Below, one piece after another: positions 1 to 11,200 of a stretch of DNA of 64,000 bases. The first letter of the stretch is position 1, and every line of letters begins with the position of its first letter. The position numbers and the translations under genes are program-made. The notes under the pieces were generated by a model. The model ran no database searches. It was not told where the DNA came from and worked only from the letters and a program-made list of their open reading frames with translations. This DNA is from Mesorhabditis belari (Eukaryota; Nematoda; Chromadorea; Rhabditida; Rhabditidae), in the NCBI GenBank assembly GCA_958450365.1, contig CAUEEP010000883.1, positions 45,001 to 109,000 of the forward strand, read 5' to 3'.

Positions 1-525
1 CGAAATGGGTACAGTTTAAACTCTTTAACGAGGATCAATGAGAGCGCAAGTCTGGTGCCAGAAGTGATCAAATGACTAAGCAGTTTTTTTAGAATTTGAC
101 CTTAAACTACTTGAAACTTGTATTTTTGAAACGAGTTTTCAATTAAATAAAAAATTTTCAAATGATGCTTTTCAATAGAATTAAGTTTCAAATTTGAAAA
201 ATAGTCTCAAATTTATTGAACTCAGTCTTTTTCGCAATTTCTTTCTTTACATTCTCTGTTTTTGCCTATTTCCCTAAATTCACCCAACCAACAGCCAGCT
301 GGCTGTCAATTAACCGTCCCGAAAATCTGCCAAATGACAAAAAAAGTGACAAAGAGAAGAAAAATCACCGAGAATCGCCCATTTTCCTATCAATAAACAA
401 ACGATTTTGGAAAAAATGACAGATTGAGTTGATGAGGTGGACAAAAATCAGCGATTTTAAATTTGATGCAATGATTCGAATTCAAAAATTGTTTTATTTA
501 TGGTAAACTAAACGAAAACATCTGT
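1..525. other. AT-rich flank, nothing recognised
   Basis: No gene, RNA or repeat is recognised. The one open frame (216-419) lacks splice signals or any familiar motif. Confidence 0.4.
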
Positions 526-893
526 CTTTCCTCTTTTGCCATTAGCAATTTAAGGTTTTTCATGTTTTTCTCAGCATCAACCCTTCTATTTTGTTTATTT
601 TGAGTGTCATTTGATGCAGAATAAAATTGCGCATCGAATCATACCAAATTTAACTCAAAATATAATATCCTTGCGAGGTTATGAAACAAAGGGTTAATGG
701 GCGCCCATAATAGGCGGGGGTTTAGGTTTTTAGCCAACAACTTTGCGTGGATATTATATTTTGAGTTAAATTTGGTATGATTCGATGCGCAATTTTATTC
801 TGCATCAAACGACAATCAAAATAGTCAAAATCGAAGGATTCGCGCTGAGAAAAACACGAAAAACCTTAAATTGCTAATGGCAAAAAAGGAAAG
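526..893. repeat. Inverted repeat (foldback), arms about 150 bp
   Basis: The left arm, 526-676, is the near-perfect reverse complement of 747-893, with a spacer of about 70 bp. Both arms share the string GATGCAGAATAAAATTGCGC and its complement. No open reading frame lies in the spacer. It looks like a non-autonomous foldback element or a palindromic MITE. Confidence 0.8.
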
Positions 894-2000
894 ATAGATT
901 TTTTTTGTTAAAAATCGAATTCTCACACAAGGAAAATGATACTTTTCGGTTCATGTAAAGAAATATTCTTTGCTAAGTACTCAAGACACGTTATTTCTTG
1001 TTCCGCCGGCAGCTCGTTAACGTCGGCGCCGTTAGAGTGCGCGCCTCCACCTCCACCCCGTCCGACCACTGTCCCCGTTGACTTATAAGAATTGAAAAAT
1101 TTACATATCTTCCCGAAAATTTGCATTTATTCACATGTAAAAATTCCCTTTCTATCCCTTTTTTGAAATAAAAAAGTAAAAAAAAGAAATAAAGTTGAGA
1201 CACACAAGTGGGCAACGGAAAGGACGACGATTACGATGGAAAACGTTCGAGTTTCTCTCAATAGAACCAACTTTTGATGTTCTTTTCAAAAAGAAATGAT
1301 AGTGGGCTATGAATAAGTCAAAGTTTTTGTCGATCGTTCTTTCGTACCAGATGAACCTTTAACGAACCTGCCAAGAAATCTTCTTTGCGTGCTTGGTACT
1401 CTTCACTCAAGACACGTCAATTCTTGTTTCGAGATATCTGATCTCACTTGAACTATGACACTTTATTCAATAGCCGACTGACTCGGAATTTTTGGGCTTT
1501 TCTTGAGTTTTGGGCTCTCACTTGAGCAATTTTCACACAAAATCGACAATTGAATTAAAAGCGACGATAAAAAACAGAAACAATTTCGTCCTAATTAGGA
1601 CACAACTTTCACACGATGAAAGAAAAACGGAAAAAAGTAAAAAACTCATCAAATGAACAACAGTTGCCTTATATAGGCTTTAACACAAGATATTCAGCTA
1701 ACAAGCTACAAAACAATAAATGATTTGGGGCGCGAAATAGAAGGCGCACGGATTTCCGCAATACTTTTCCAATTTTTACGCTCTCAGAGTTAGGTAACTT
1801 TTTAGTGGCTATTGGCCACAGTTCATATGTCGCAGCCGATTATGAATGAGTGGGTTTAGGAGCGTCCAACCATCAAGTATTTGGTCTCATTCAACGCAGA
1901 ATCATTAATAATTATGTTAAATTTTTTAAATTAGAAAGATTAGATAAAAAGAAAAAAAATTATGGGGCTTCAAAGCTTTCTTTTGAACAAACCGTTTTGC
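894..2000. other. Intergenic; small GC-rich patch and start of a repeat
   Basis: A GC-rich patch at about 1000-1080 stands out from its AT-rich surroundings and is open on the minus strand, but no splice-bounded exon could be defined. The string CTCAAGACACGT recurs near 980 and 1408. From about 1811 the sequence is a second copy of the repeat seen at 2278-2440. No gene is supported. Confidence 0.4.
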
Positions 2001-2870
2001 AGCCAAGAATTAACTCTAAAAGAAAGTTTTATATCGGCTTTTATTTGAAACAAGGTTTTTTTGTTATTTTGCTACATCATCATTATGTGTCGTAGCTGAT
2101 TATGAATGAAATTTTTTGGCAAATCTTTCTAGTAGAGCAACCCCTTAATGTATGAGGACAATATTATAACATCTTGTAGCGAATTAAATTCTGCGTCGAT
2201 TGGTACCAAATTTGTGAGTTTAGATTAAAAATTGCCGGCGCTACATTCAAAATCGGTGGGACCCGATCGGCGGCACCCGTAGCCGATTATGAATGAGTTG
2301 GTCTAGGAGCGTCCAACCATCAAGTATTTGGTATCATTCAACGCAGAATCATTAATAATTATGTTAAATTTTTTAAATTAGAAAGATTGGATAAAAAAAA
2401 AAAAATTATGTGGCTTCAAAGTTTTCTCTTGAACAAACAGTTTTTTTGCTCTAATTTTTTTTCTTTTCATCAAGTCTTGCTAATTTAAAAAATTTAACAT
2501 AATTATCAATGATTCTGCGTTGAATGATACTAAATACTTGATGGTTGGACGCTCCTAAACCCACCGATTCATAATCGGCTACGGGTCCCGCCGATCGGGT
2601 CCCGCCTATGTTGAATGAAACGTTGTAGCGCCAGCAATTTTTAGCCTAAACCCACAAATTTGGCAACAATCGACGCAGAATTTAATTAGCTACAAGATGA
2701 TATAATATTGTCCTCATACATTAAAGGGTTGCTCTACTAGAAAGATTTGCCAAAAAATTTCATTTATAATCGGCTACGACACATATAATGATAATGGAAC
2801 AAAGTAACAAAAAGACCTTGTTTCAAATAAAAGCCCATCTAAAACTTTCTTTTAGAGTTAATTCTGGCTG
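2001..2870. repeat. Large foldback, arms about 420 bp
   Basis: 2001-2430 is mirrored by 2455-2870 (for example ATAATTATGTTAAATTTTTT near 2350 against its complement near 2490). The centre is a short A/T-rich spacer near 2440. Part of the left arm is also repeated directly at 1811-1990. No transposase is visible, so this is probably a non-autonomous foldback element. Confidence 0.8.
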
Positions 2871-3357
2871 CATCTATCACTTTTCTCAACAGCTACAAGT
2901 TTTTCTAAATTTGATCAAATTAATCTTGTTTTTGCTTAGAAACTATCTGATTTAAGCTTTTCTAGAGCCACCTAGAAAGAGCTAGAGTACATTCTCGGTT
3001 CACTTAATGATATTGTGAGACTATCCGGTTCCAGATTCCCATACCTTAACAACTATCGTAAATAGCATGTCATTCTATTTTTCAATACCCGCTCCGGGTA
3101 TCATTCTAATACGGCCTTACGGTATCTAGGTTAAACCTATAATATTCTTTCATCTACTTTATTTGTATGTAAATATAACATGTAATAAGAAAAATATTTT
3201 AGGTAAGCACCTAAAGTACCTGAATATTGGATATTTGATTAGCAAACATTTATTTAGCTCTAAAAATCGAATGCACTAATGTCGATTATCAAATTTCTGG
3301 TAATCAAAGTACCTTTATCCTGAAAGTATCACCTAAACATATCTGATACTTAAACTA

Positions 3358-3565
3358 CCGTATTTTCTCTAATAGTAGTGCACCCAGAGCGTCGCCTAAA
3401 TTCCTCGAAATCTTGAGAACCTCTTATCAGAACCTATCGATGTGGCGTCGGAAAATGTAGCTGACGATGAGATCTAGTGAAGGATTTGAGTGTTGAGCTT
3501 TTGCGAAAGCTTGAAAACCGTAAAACAGTCACCAACTCGGTGTACTACGATTAGAGAAAATACCG
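3358..3565. mobile_element. Short MITE, CCGTATTTTCTC family, copy 1
   Basis: It is bounded by inverted termini beginning CCGTATTTTCTCTAATAG and flanked by TA on both sides, which is the target duplication of Tc1/mariner-type elements. It is about 208 bp with no coding capacity. Three other copies lie in the window (3907-4125, 12990-13186, 13296-13509). Confidence 0.8.
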
Positions 3566-3906
3566 TAAGTAAAATTTGAATAAGTTTAAGTTTTTAGTTT
3601 TTAAATAAAATAAGTTTTTAATCGTGTTTATAGTTCTAAATCTGATATTTATTGATTCGTTGAACGCAAAACATTTAAAACACTTGGCTGAGAAAGAAAT
3701 GCTCATTGTTTCAACGCTTGTCAATTAAAATTAGGAAAAAATTTCGATAATCATATGTATTTCATAATTATTATTACAATTTCTCTACTAGAAATGATTT
3801 AATTCGGTTCACTGCGGGCTGAGATTTTAGCGGAGAGACGGACGAACGGACACTTATATAGCCTTTTATATAGTAGATATAATGTAATACAAATAAAGGC
3901 TACCTT

Positions 3907-4125
3907 CCGTATTTTCTCTAATAGTAGTGCACCCAGAGCGTCGCCTAAATTGCTCGAAATCTCGAGAACCGCTTATCAGAACCTATCGATGTGGGGTCGG
4001 AAAATGTAGCTGACGATGAGATCTAGTGGAGGATTCGAGTGTTGAGCTTCTGTGAAAACTTCGAAAGCCGTAAAATAGCCACCAACTCGGCTCGTTGGGG
4101 TGCACTACTATTAGAGAAAATACGG
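3907..4125. mobile_element. Short MITE, CCGTATTTTCTC family, copy 2
   Basis: Same terminal repeats and interior as the copy at 3358, in the same orientation, 219 bp. The right flank is TA; the left flank has decayed to TT. Confidence 0.8.
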
Positions 4126-5088
4126 TATCCACTTTCTCTTAAAATCTCTGAATAGGATCCATAAAAACGGATGGGGATGTAAAGCCGAATAGTACCGATA
4201 CCAAAAGTACCTTTCTTGTTCAACTTTGGCAAGCTTAGAAGATAAAATCTAGTGAAGGTAACTAGTGAAAGTCTAAACAAATCGAGTTTCAGTCAACAGA
4301 TGAACAAAAACCCAATGAAATTCGTATTTTAAACAGTTTTCCCTCAAAAAATGAGATTGATTCTCGGTTTTCGACAATGCTAATCACATTTAGAAAACTA
4401 GTTTTAAATTATGAGCTGAAAAGTTTATAAATACTATTTAGTTAGTGAAAAAATCACGTCTAACCCTCTAGATTTGATTTAATTACAAACTTAATTACTT
4501 TAATTGCAAATCGTCATTTTTAAACGTTTAGTCAAACTGTGCTATGCCATTGGCTTTACAAGTTCTATCATTGAACAAACGATTTCAAATAATTGTCTTG
4601 TTTCTTTTCTGATTTTTCTTATCAATTGCCTGCTTTTTGGTGAACTTTCGACATTTCTAACTAGTTATTTTTGGTTAAATTTTCTGATTTCATTGATTTC
4701 ATTGATTGAAATCATTTTTTTAAAATCTTAACATTAGGTTTTATAAAGAAAACTTTCTTTGAAACTTTTTTTATTAGCTTGTTTAGCTTTTTTTGAAAAG
4801 AAACTTTGTTTATTAGCTTCTTTTAAAGGGTAAATCTCAAATCTTTAAGGTAAATGTTTCAAATTTGTAAGTTATAAATGCGCACAATTGGCTTTTTAAT
4901 GATTCTTAAAAGATTGTGAACCTAAAACTTGTGCTATTTGGCTTCATAATCTAAAATTTTCCAAGAAAATACTCTATTATTTATCGAGTTATTCAGTATT
5001 TATTTAATATTATTCAATTTCTTGTTTATAGTGTTTTTGTTATAAAAATAAGCAGAAACCACTGCTTATTTTGGGTTATTTTGAGTTA
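4126..5088. other. AT-rich intergenic, nothing recognised
   Basis: An open frame at 4504-4731 would encode a hydrophobic peptide but has very low-complexity composition and no splice or start context. Nothing is supported here. Confidence 0.35.
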
Positions 5089-5613
5089 TTAGGTTGGTGA
5101 ATTGAAAACTGCGGGACTTTGAACTAAAATTTATTCAACATAAAACCATAAATTCGTTCCAAATAATTTCCATTATTATTGACGACTTCTGCCCATTTTA
5201 CAGGCAATTTGCGGATTCCTCTTTCTTTGTAGGAATTTGGTTTGTGTGTGAGACAAGTGTGAGACTCAAAAATGGAGGACTGGAGATGTCGAGATGTCCC
5301 AGTTTGAGCTTTCTTCAAAAGAAACCCATTTTGGTGTCAATAGAAAAGTTGTAGAGAATCAAAAATTAGGCTTATAGCCAAATTTCCAAAAAGATACACT
5401 TAGTAGTTTCGCTTAAAATGCAAGTTTTGTGAAAATTCGTAAATTTGGCATTCCTTGAAAACCAGTTTTTGAATCGTTCTGAAAACTTGGATATAAGCTT
5501 GATTTTTGATTCTCTACAACTTTTCCATTGACACCAAAATGGGTTTCTTTTGAAGAAAGTGCTCAAACTGTCACATATGACAATAGTCGGCAGTTTTCAA
5601 TTCACCAACCCAA
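5089..5613 (-). mobile_element. Internally deleted mariner element
   Basis: The termini are inverted (TTAGGTTGGTGAATTGAAAA on the left, its complement on the right) and flanked by TA (5087-5088 and 5614-5615). The minus strand at 5124-5225 encodes a mariner-like transposase C-terminus (KLPVKWAEVVNNNGNYLERI). The catalytic region is gone and the 525-bp element carries an internal inverted repeat (about 5310-5350 against 5505-5560). It is a non-autonomous derivative. Confidence 0.85.
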
Positions 5614-6009
5614 TATTTGCTATAACAACTCCTTATTTTATGTCATTTTAAGTGATTTTCTTTTACTTCTTCTATCGTAAGTCATTACCTATTTTGCACT
5701 AAACTTTTTGACTGATAGTCCAGCGCTATTTTATAAATTTAACCTTTTAAAGCTTGCCTTTTTCTCCGAATACCCTAAAAATTCCTTTCTCACCTCATTT
5801 CTCTAGCATTTCATCGATCTTTCCCCTGTCACAAATCCATTTCACATTTCTATTTTCATTGACCGCTTTTCCATACAAAAAAGGAAACCTTCCCTTTTTT
5901 CTTGATTGAAAGAGATGAATCGCTTTCTTTTTTCGTTTCTTTTCAGGAACAAATTACTGTATGAAAATTGAGAGCTCAAGAGATTAGTGGGAAATTTTTA
6001 AGCATAAAA
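5614..6009. other. Intergenic, nothing recognised
   Basis: AT-rich, with pyrimidine runs and no gene, RNA or repeat that I can name. Confidence 0.35.
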
Positions 6010-6065
6010 CTAAACATTATTAACAGAGAACAGGTAAAGCAACTTTAAAAAGAAAAAAGACAATC

Positions 6066-6139
6066 AGAATCGAACCAGTGCCTCGCCCTCGAAGCTCTCG
6101 CCTGGCGTCCTAACTCATTACCAGTCGACCACAGCTGCA
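6066..6139 (-). other. tRNA-like sequence in left foldback arm
   Basis: Read on the minus strand there is an A-box-like TGGTCGACTGG and a B-box-like GGTTCGATTC separated by about 45 nt, the spacing of a tRNA with a long variable arm. A full cloverleaf cannot be folded convincingly, so this is tRNA-derived or a pseudogene. Its partner lies at 7119-7199 in the opposite arm. Confidence 0.35.
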
Positions 6140-7118
6140 ACCAATCAACTCCCGGAAGACAGGCTTGTAATGTCGCGGTTTAATAGCTTCTTACAAAAGT
6201 TTAAACGTGTATAGCTTTTAACAGAGTGCTCGATAGCAAAAAAAGGCAGCATCATGATTAGCGTGAAATTCTGCGTCTAATGGTTTGGTTAGCAAATCCA
6301 GTTGGCCTTCCCGTGTAAGCTAAAAACTAGATTTAAAATCTCAGTTTCAATTTTGAGGTAATAGTTAAGAAGGAATCCAGGGAATGCTCTGTTGATTGAA
6401 ATTTTGCACTTTTTTTCATGTTTTAAAGTCAAAAAGTCAAATAAAACCGCCTCAAAAGAAAAATTCTATATTTTCTTTCAAAGAAAAGCTGTTTTTAAGT
6501 TCAAATTTCAAATTTAAAGTTAACAGAACAAAATTCGACTCATTGAAAAAACGATGTTTCAAAGTTAAAAAGAAGAAAATTTCCTTCAAAGGTTTAGTTC
6601 TAAAAGATGAAATTTCACTTAATTTAAGCTGATTTTAAGCTGATTTCAAGCTGACCATTTCAATTCTCAAACCCAATACCGTAACTTTGCAAAAAAACTA
6701 AACCAGCAAATATTTCTCTTTCCAAGTTATGCTTAATCGTCGAGTCGAAGAGTATATTTGTTCACGTGTATGCAAATGAGCTCTCGGTCTCCTCTTCGCT
6801 TATTCCCCAATTTCCTCGTCTCAAACAACTTTACAGTCGATGATCGTCGGCTTTTTTTTTTTCGATTCATTCGCTTTCATCTTTCTTAACTATCAGCTCA
6901 AAATTGAAACTAAGATTTTAAATCTAGTTTTTAGCTTACACGGGAAGGCCAACTGGATTTGCTGGCCAAACCATTAGACGCAGAACGCTTCACGCTAATC
7001 ATCAGGCTGCTTTTTTTTACGATCGAGCACTCTGTCAAAAGTTATACGCGTTTAAACTTTTGTAGAGAAGTTATTAAACCGCGACATTACAAGCCTGTCT
7101 TCCGTGGGCTAAACAATT

Positions 7119-7199
7119 GCAGCTGTGGCTGACTGGTAATGAGTTAGGACGGAGAACGAGGGCTCGGAGGGCGAGGCGCTGATTCGAGCCCGGTAGCTG
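7119..7199 (+). other. tRNA-like sequence in right foldback arm
   Basis: Mirror copy of the sequence at 6066-6139: TGGCTGACTGG (A box) and GATTCGAGCCC (B box). It has diverged from its partner between the boxes. Confidence 0.35.
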
Positions 7200-7271
7200 A
7201 TTGTCTTTTTGTTGTTAAAGTTGCCTTGCCTGTTCTCTGTTAATAATGTTTAGTTTTAACTAACTTAACTT

Positions 7272-8290
7272 TATTTCTCTTTCAAGATATGCTTAATCGT
7301 CGAGTCGAAGAGTATATTTGTTCACGTGTATGCAAATGAGCTCTCGGTCTCTCCTCTTCGCTTTTCCCCAATTTCCTCGTCTCAAACAACTTTACAGTCG
7401 ATGATCGTCGGCTTTTTTTTCTTCGATTCATTCGCTTTCATCTTTGCCGAATCTTTTATTGTGAAAGTCTTGAAAGTCTTCATCTTCATGGCATTCATTT
7501 ATTTGTCACGCCAAACACTCAATATTTTGATTCTTGTTAATTAAATTGGCTTTTAAACTTATAACTCTAATAATAAATTAGATCTCATTTAGTTCAGCCA
7601 TCATTTTTAAAATCCACCTTTCTTTTAACTTTTACTTTTATCCACTTTTAAATCCACTTTTAAATCCACTTTAAATCCATTTAATTCTAAGAAGTCTAAA
7701 AAGTCTGAAAAGTTATTTTACAATCTAATTCATGTGTTTTAATCTTAAATCTAGCGCTTAAATCTTAAATACTTTATTTCAGGTTCTGAATAAAGTATCT
7801 ATATATCTATATAATTGCAGCGATTTCCTCACCTCCATCGTATCGTAGATCGTAGATCAACTCAATTCTTTTTTGCTCAAGATCAAACTCAATCTAGCTC
7901 ATTTAATGTTCAATTCAAGATTACAATTCAAGAAAATTGAATCCCAAAAATTGTAGCAAATCAAATGAAAAGAGCCACCTGTGAATGGGGGTGGAGGTTG
8001 ACACCCATTCAATTGCACCCATAACAGGAGTGGGGCGGGGCTTCGAGCGGGTGGGCACCCCGAGCGCTCGAAGAGAGGCAAAAATTCCCTCTTCTATTAG
8101 CCTTCAACCGTTTTATCTATTCACCCTTTTACTCTATTCCAGATGATTTTGAAACTCACTTTCTCACCGGTTATGACCTTGTTTTCCCTTTTTTTAAATA
8201 GTGATTTCAAAACCGTTTACAGGCTAAATTCGTCAACATTTCGTCAAGATCCACTTTTTTTTTCTTTTTTTATTTATTCTCTGAATTTCA
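7272..8290. other. Upstream region of the Notch-ligand gene
   Basis: 7272-7445 is a direct repeat of 6714-6884. Near 7819 a 30-bp stretch after a TTGCAG resembles the start of ligand exon 3 (9379) but runs into stops. 7970-8085 is a GC-rich patch of unknown nature. The promoter presumably lies here, but no core element is clear. Confidence 0.4.
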
Positions 8291-11200
8291 ATGTTGTTGT
8301 TGAGGCTCGGATTGATTGTCTTGCTTCAAGTTACTGTAAGTTTTCAGTAACAAAAGCTATTGATTTTTGTTTAACATGGTAGAATTTGTGGAAAAATATA
8401 TAGAAAATTGTCAAAATTAAGGCTAGACTGAGAATTCGTTTTTATTCGAATCTTTTACTATAAAGAAACCATGAAAACATTGAAAAAACTTGAAAAAATT
8501 CGACTTAAAGTCGAAAAAGATGAAAGAAATCTTGAAAGAAAAGCCTTTAGAACGCGTCGATTGCCACTTTTGAGGTGAAACTCTTGAAGAAGAGTGATTT
8601 TGAAATGGTGGATTCGATTGAAACGATCAAATTCTGTTTGCGGCCATTCGTCGAGCTGTCGATCATTCACGAGGAATGTCCGCTTGGTCAAAGAATCATC
8701 AGAAAAAAGTGGGTTTCAAGAAATTTGATAAAAGAAATTAGAAATTCGTCAAACCATTTTCAAAAACTCCTTTTCTTTTTCTTTTCCTTAAAAGCTAACC
8801 GTTGAGAATAAGTCTTAAATTGCCCCTTTTGCCATTGGCATTCCAACTTTAAGCTCAAATATCTTGGTGTTGAGCCGTTCAATTGAAATAGTTTTTATAC
8901 CAATCGACAGAGAAAGACTTGGCACATCCAATGATACCAAGAGCATTTAAATTGAACAGCCCAACATCAGGATATTTTAGCTTAAATTTGGATTGGCAAT
9001 GGCAAACAGGGCGGAGCGACGGAGCTTTTATACGCGTCCCGCCCCTTTTGCCATTGGCAAACCAACTTTAAGCTTAAATATCTTTGTTTTGGAATGTCCA
9101 ATTTAAACAGTTTTTATACCAATCGATAGAGAAAGACTTGACGCATCCAATGATACCAAGAATCAAAATTTTTGAGTTTAAATTGAGCAGAAAGGTTTCA
9201 ATGTAAGTTCATGTCCCATCAGATCCTATTTTTTTGACAGCTTTTCAATTCTTAAACTGTTAAAATTGAAATTCAAAATTTTGAGTTTCACTGCGAGCAG
9301 ATTTAGCTTAATAGGAAGTAAATTAATGTATAGCATTCATTCAAAGAAAATCAGCCAAATGAATAGTTCAATTTGCAGCGATTTTCTCACCTTCACTACG
9401 ATCCAAATCCCACTCCCGCCGAGGATCCACGTTTGGCAGGTTCGACAATTTTGTAGCTTTTTAGTATTGTGAATGAAGGAAATGAAAGACTTTAAAGATT
9501 TAAAGACTTAAAGACTTAAAGACTTATAGTTGCCTTGTTTCCTTAATTTGCTTTTAGTAATAGTTGCCAAACTGAAAAATTAGTCAATTTATTTTGGCAG
9601 ATTGGCTGTGAGAATTGTTCTGTATCACAAGTAATTCAATCGACGATTAAAAGTTGAAAAGAAATTTGATAGTCAAGAAAGTTGAAACCTTTTGTTTTCC
9701 ATTTGAACTGTTGACTTTTTTGGTGAGAAAGCAAAGAAAAGAAAGAATCTTTTGCATTCAAAGAATTTCGATTTCCAAAGATTTTGCAATTTTTCGATAC
9801 CGATTGAGATTCCAGAATCAATCCGATAGCGGCTAATGTTGAGCCAATTGTCACTTCTGAATCTGAAATTTTTAGCTCTTATCTTTCAACTCTTGTAGTT
9901 TCCAATATAAACTTCTAAAAAGTCATTTGATCATTTGGCAGCTTTTCTAGAGATTTCTAGAGATGATCTCACGCAATTATCAAATGCTTTCGGTGCTTTC
10001 GATGCTTTCGATTTGTATGCTTTTGAAATTTCGTCTAAAACTTTAAAACATTTCTTCCGTCTCTCGTTCTTCCTTTTCTTTCTCTTTCTTCCTTTTCCTC
10101 CTCTTTCTTCACTGGCAAGAAGATACCAAATAGCTCAATGATTAGAGGATCTGCCTGGAAAGCAAAAAGCGGTGGAAAGTGAGAGTTCAATCCGCTCTCC
10201 AGAAACCTTGCTATTCCTTACTTTATATAACTTATTGATGGCTAGATTTAACGGAAATTTCTTGTTTAGAGTAATTCTATTTTTTTAAATCTCTTTGTTC
10301 ACTACGGAACCTCATCAAATCGACTCAATGAGGTGTGAGTTTCACGGAAATTGAAAACAGATTCTTTTCGAGTCACTTGTACATCTTTAAACGACAGTAA
10401 AATGTGGTAAATTGAAAATGAAAACAAAATCAAAAATTATAGCAAAATTTTCTAGGGAGGCTACGCTCTTCTCGTCAATGTCACCTTTACGAATCGAGGT
10501 TTGATTTTGAGAATATTTTGCGCACAATTTTGACTTAAAACTCGATGAAAGAAAGTAAAATGAAAGTGGGGGAAGAATTTGAAGAAGAATGATTAAAATT
10601 CTTTGGCTTTAGTTGACCTAAAAGTGAAGCTTTGCCTTTTTCTCTAGTGAGATTTTCTAGATTTCTAGATTCTAGAAACAAGCTTTTTAAGACAAATCTT
10701 GTTTCTAATTGCTTTGAAATTTGTTTTTTATGACTTTTTATGACTTTTTATGGCTTTTTTCCTTGGCTTTCATCTGATTACTGATTTCTAAACTTGTGGA
10801 AAAAAGCAAGTTTCAAATTCAAGTATCTAAATTTTAATCCAATCTCCTTAATGCTACCAGGATTGAAGCCAATTGCTTTGAAGTCAATTGTAAACACCCT
10901 TTCTGGCGCTGTCAATTCTTCATTTTCTCACAACAATTGGTGTACATTGGTGTACAAGAAAAATAAAAAAAGCAGTGCATTAGAGAGGATGCGTTTACAA
11001 ATTTGAGCTTAAAGTATGGACGAGTTTAAAAACAACAAATCACTTGGAATTCAATCAATCTTTTCGATAAAACAACTTGTTGTGTCATCAGGAAATTGTC
11101 GGCACGAGTGGGTAATAAAGATCGTTATCAACGACACGATTGACCACAAAAAGAGGGAAAACAATTGGGGGAAAAAGGGCTAGAATGGGTAAAAAGAGTG

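Larger units (their letters stand above)
6010..7258. mobile_element. Foldback element with tRNA-like segments in its arms
   Basis: Arms of about 360-375 bp (6010-6370 against 6885-7258) are reverse complements. The loop is about 510 bp. Each arm carries a tRNA-like stretch with plausible A and B boxes. The last part of the loop (about 6714-6884) is repeated directly at 7272-7445, so the right arm is bracketed by direct repeats of about 170 bp. No transposase is encoded. Confidence 0.7.
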
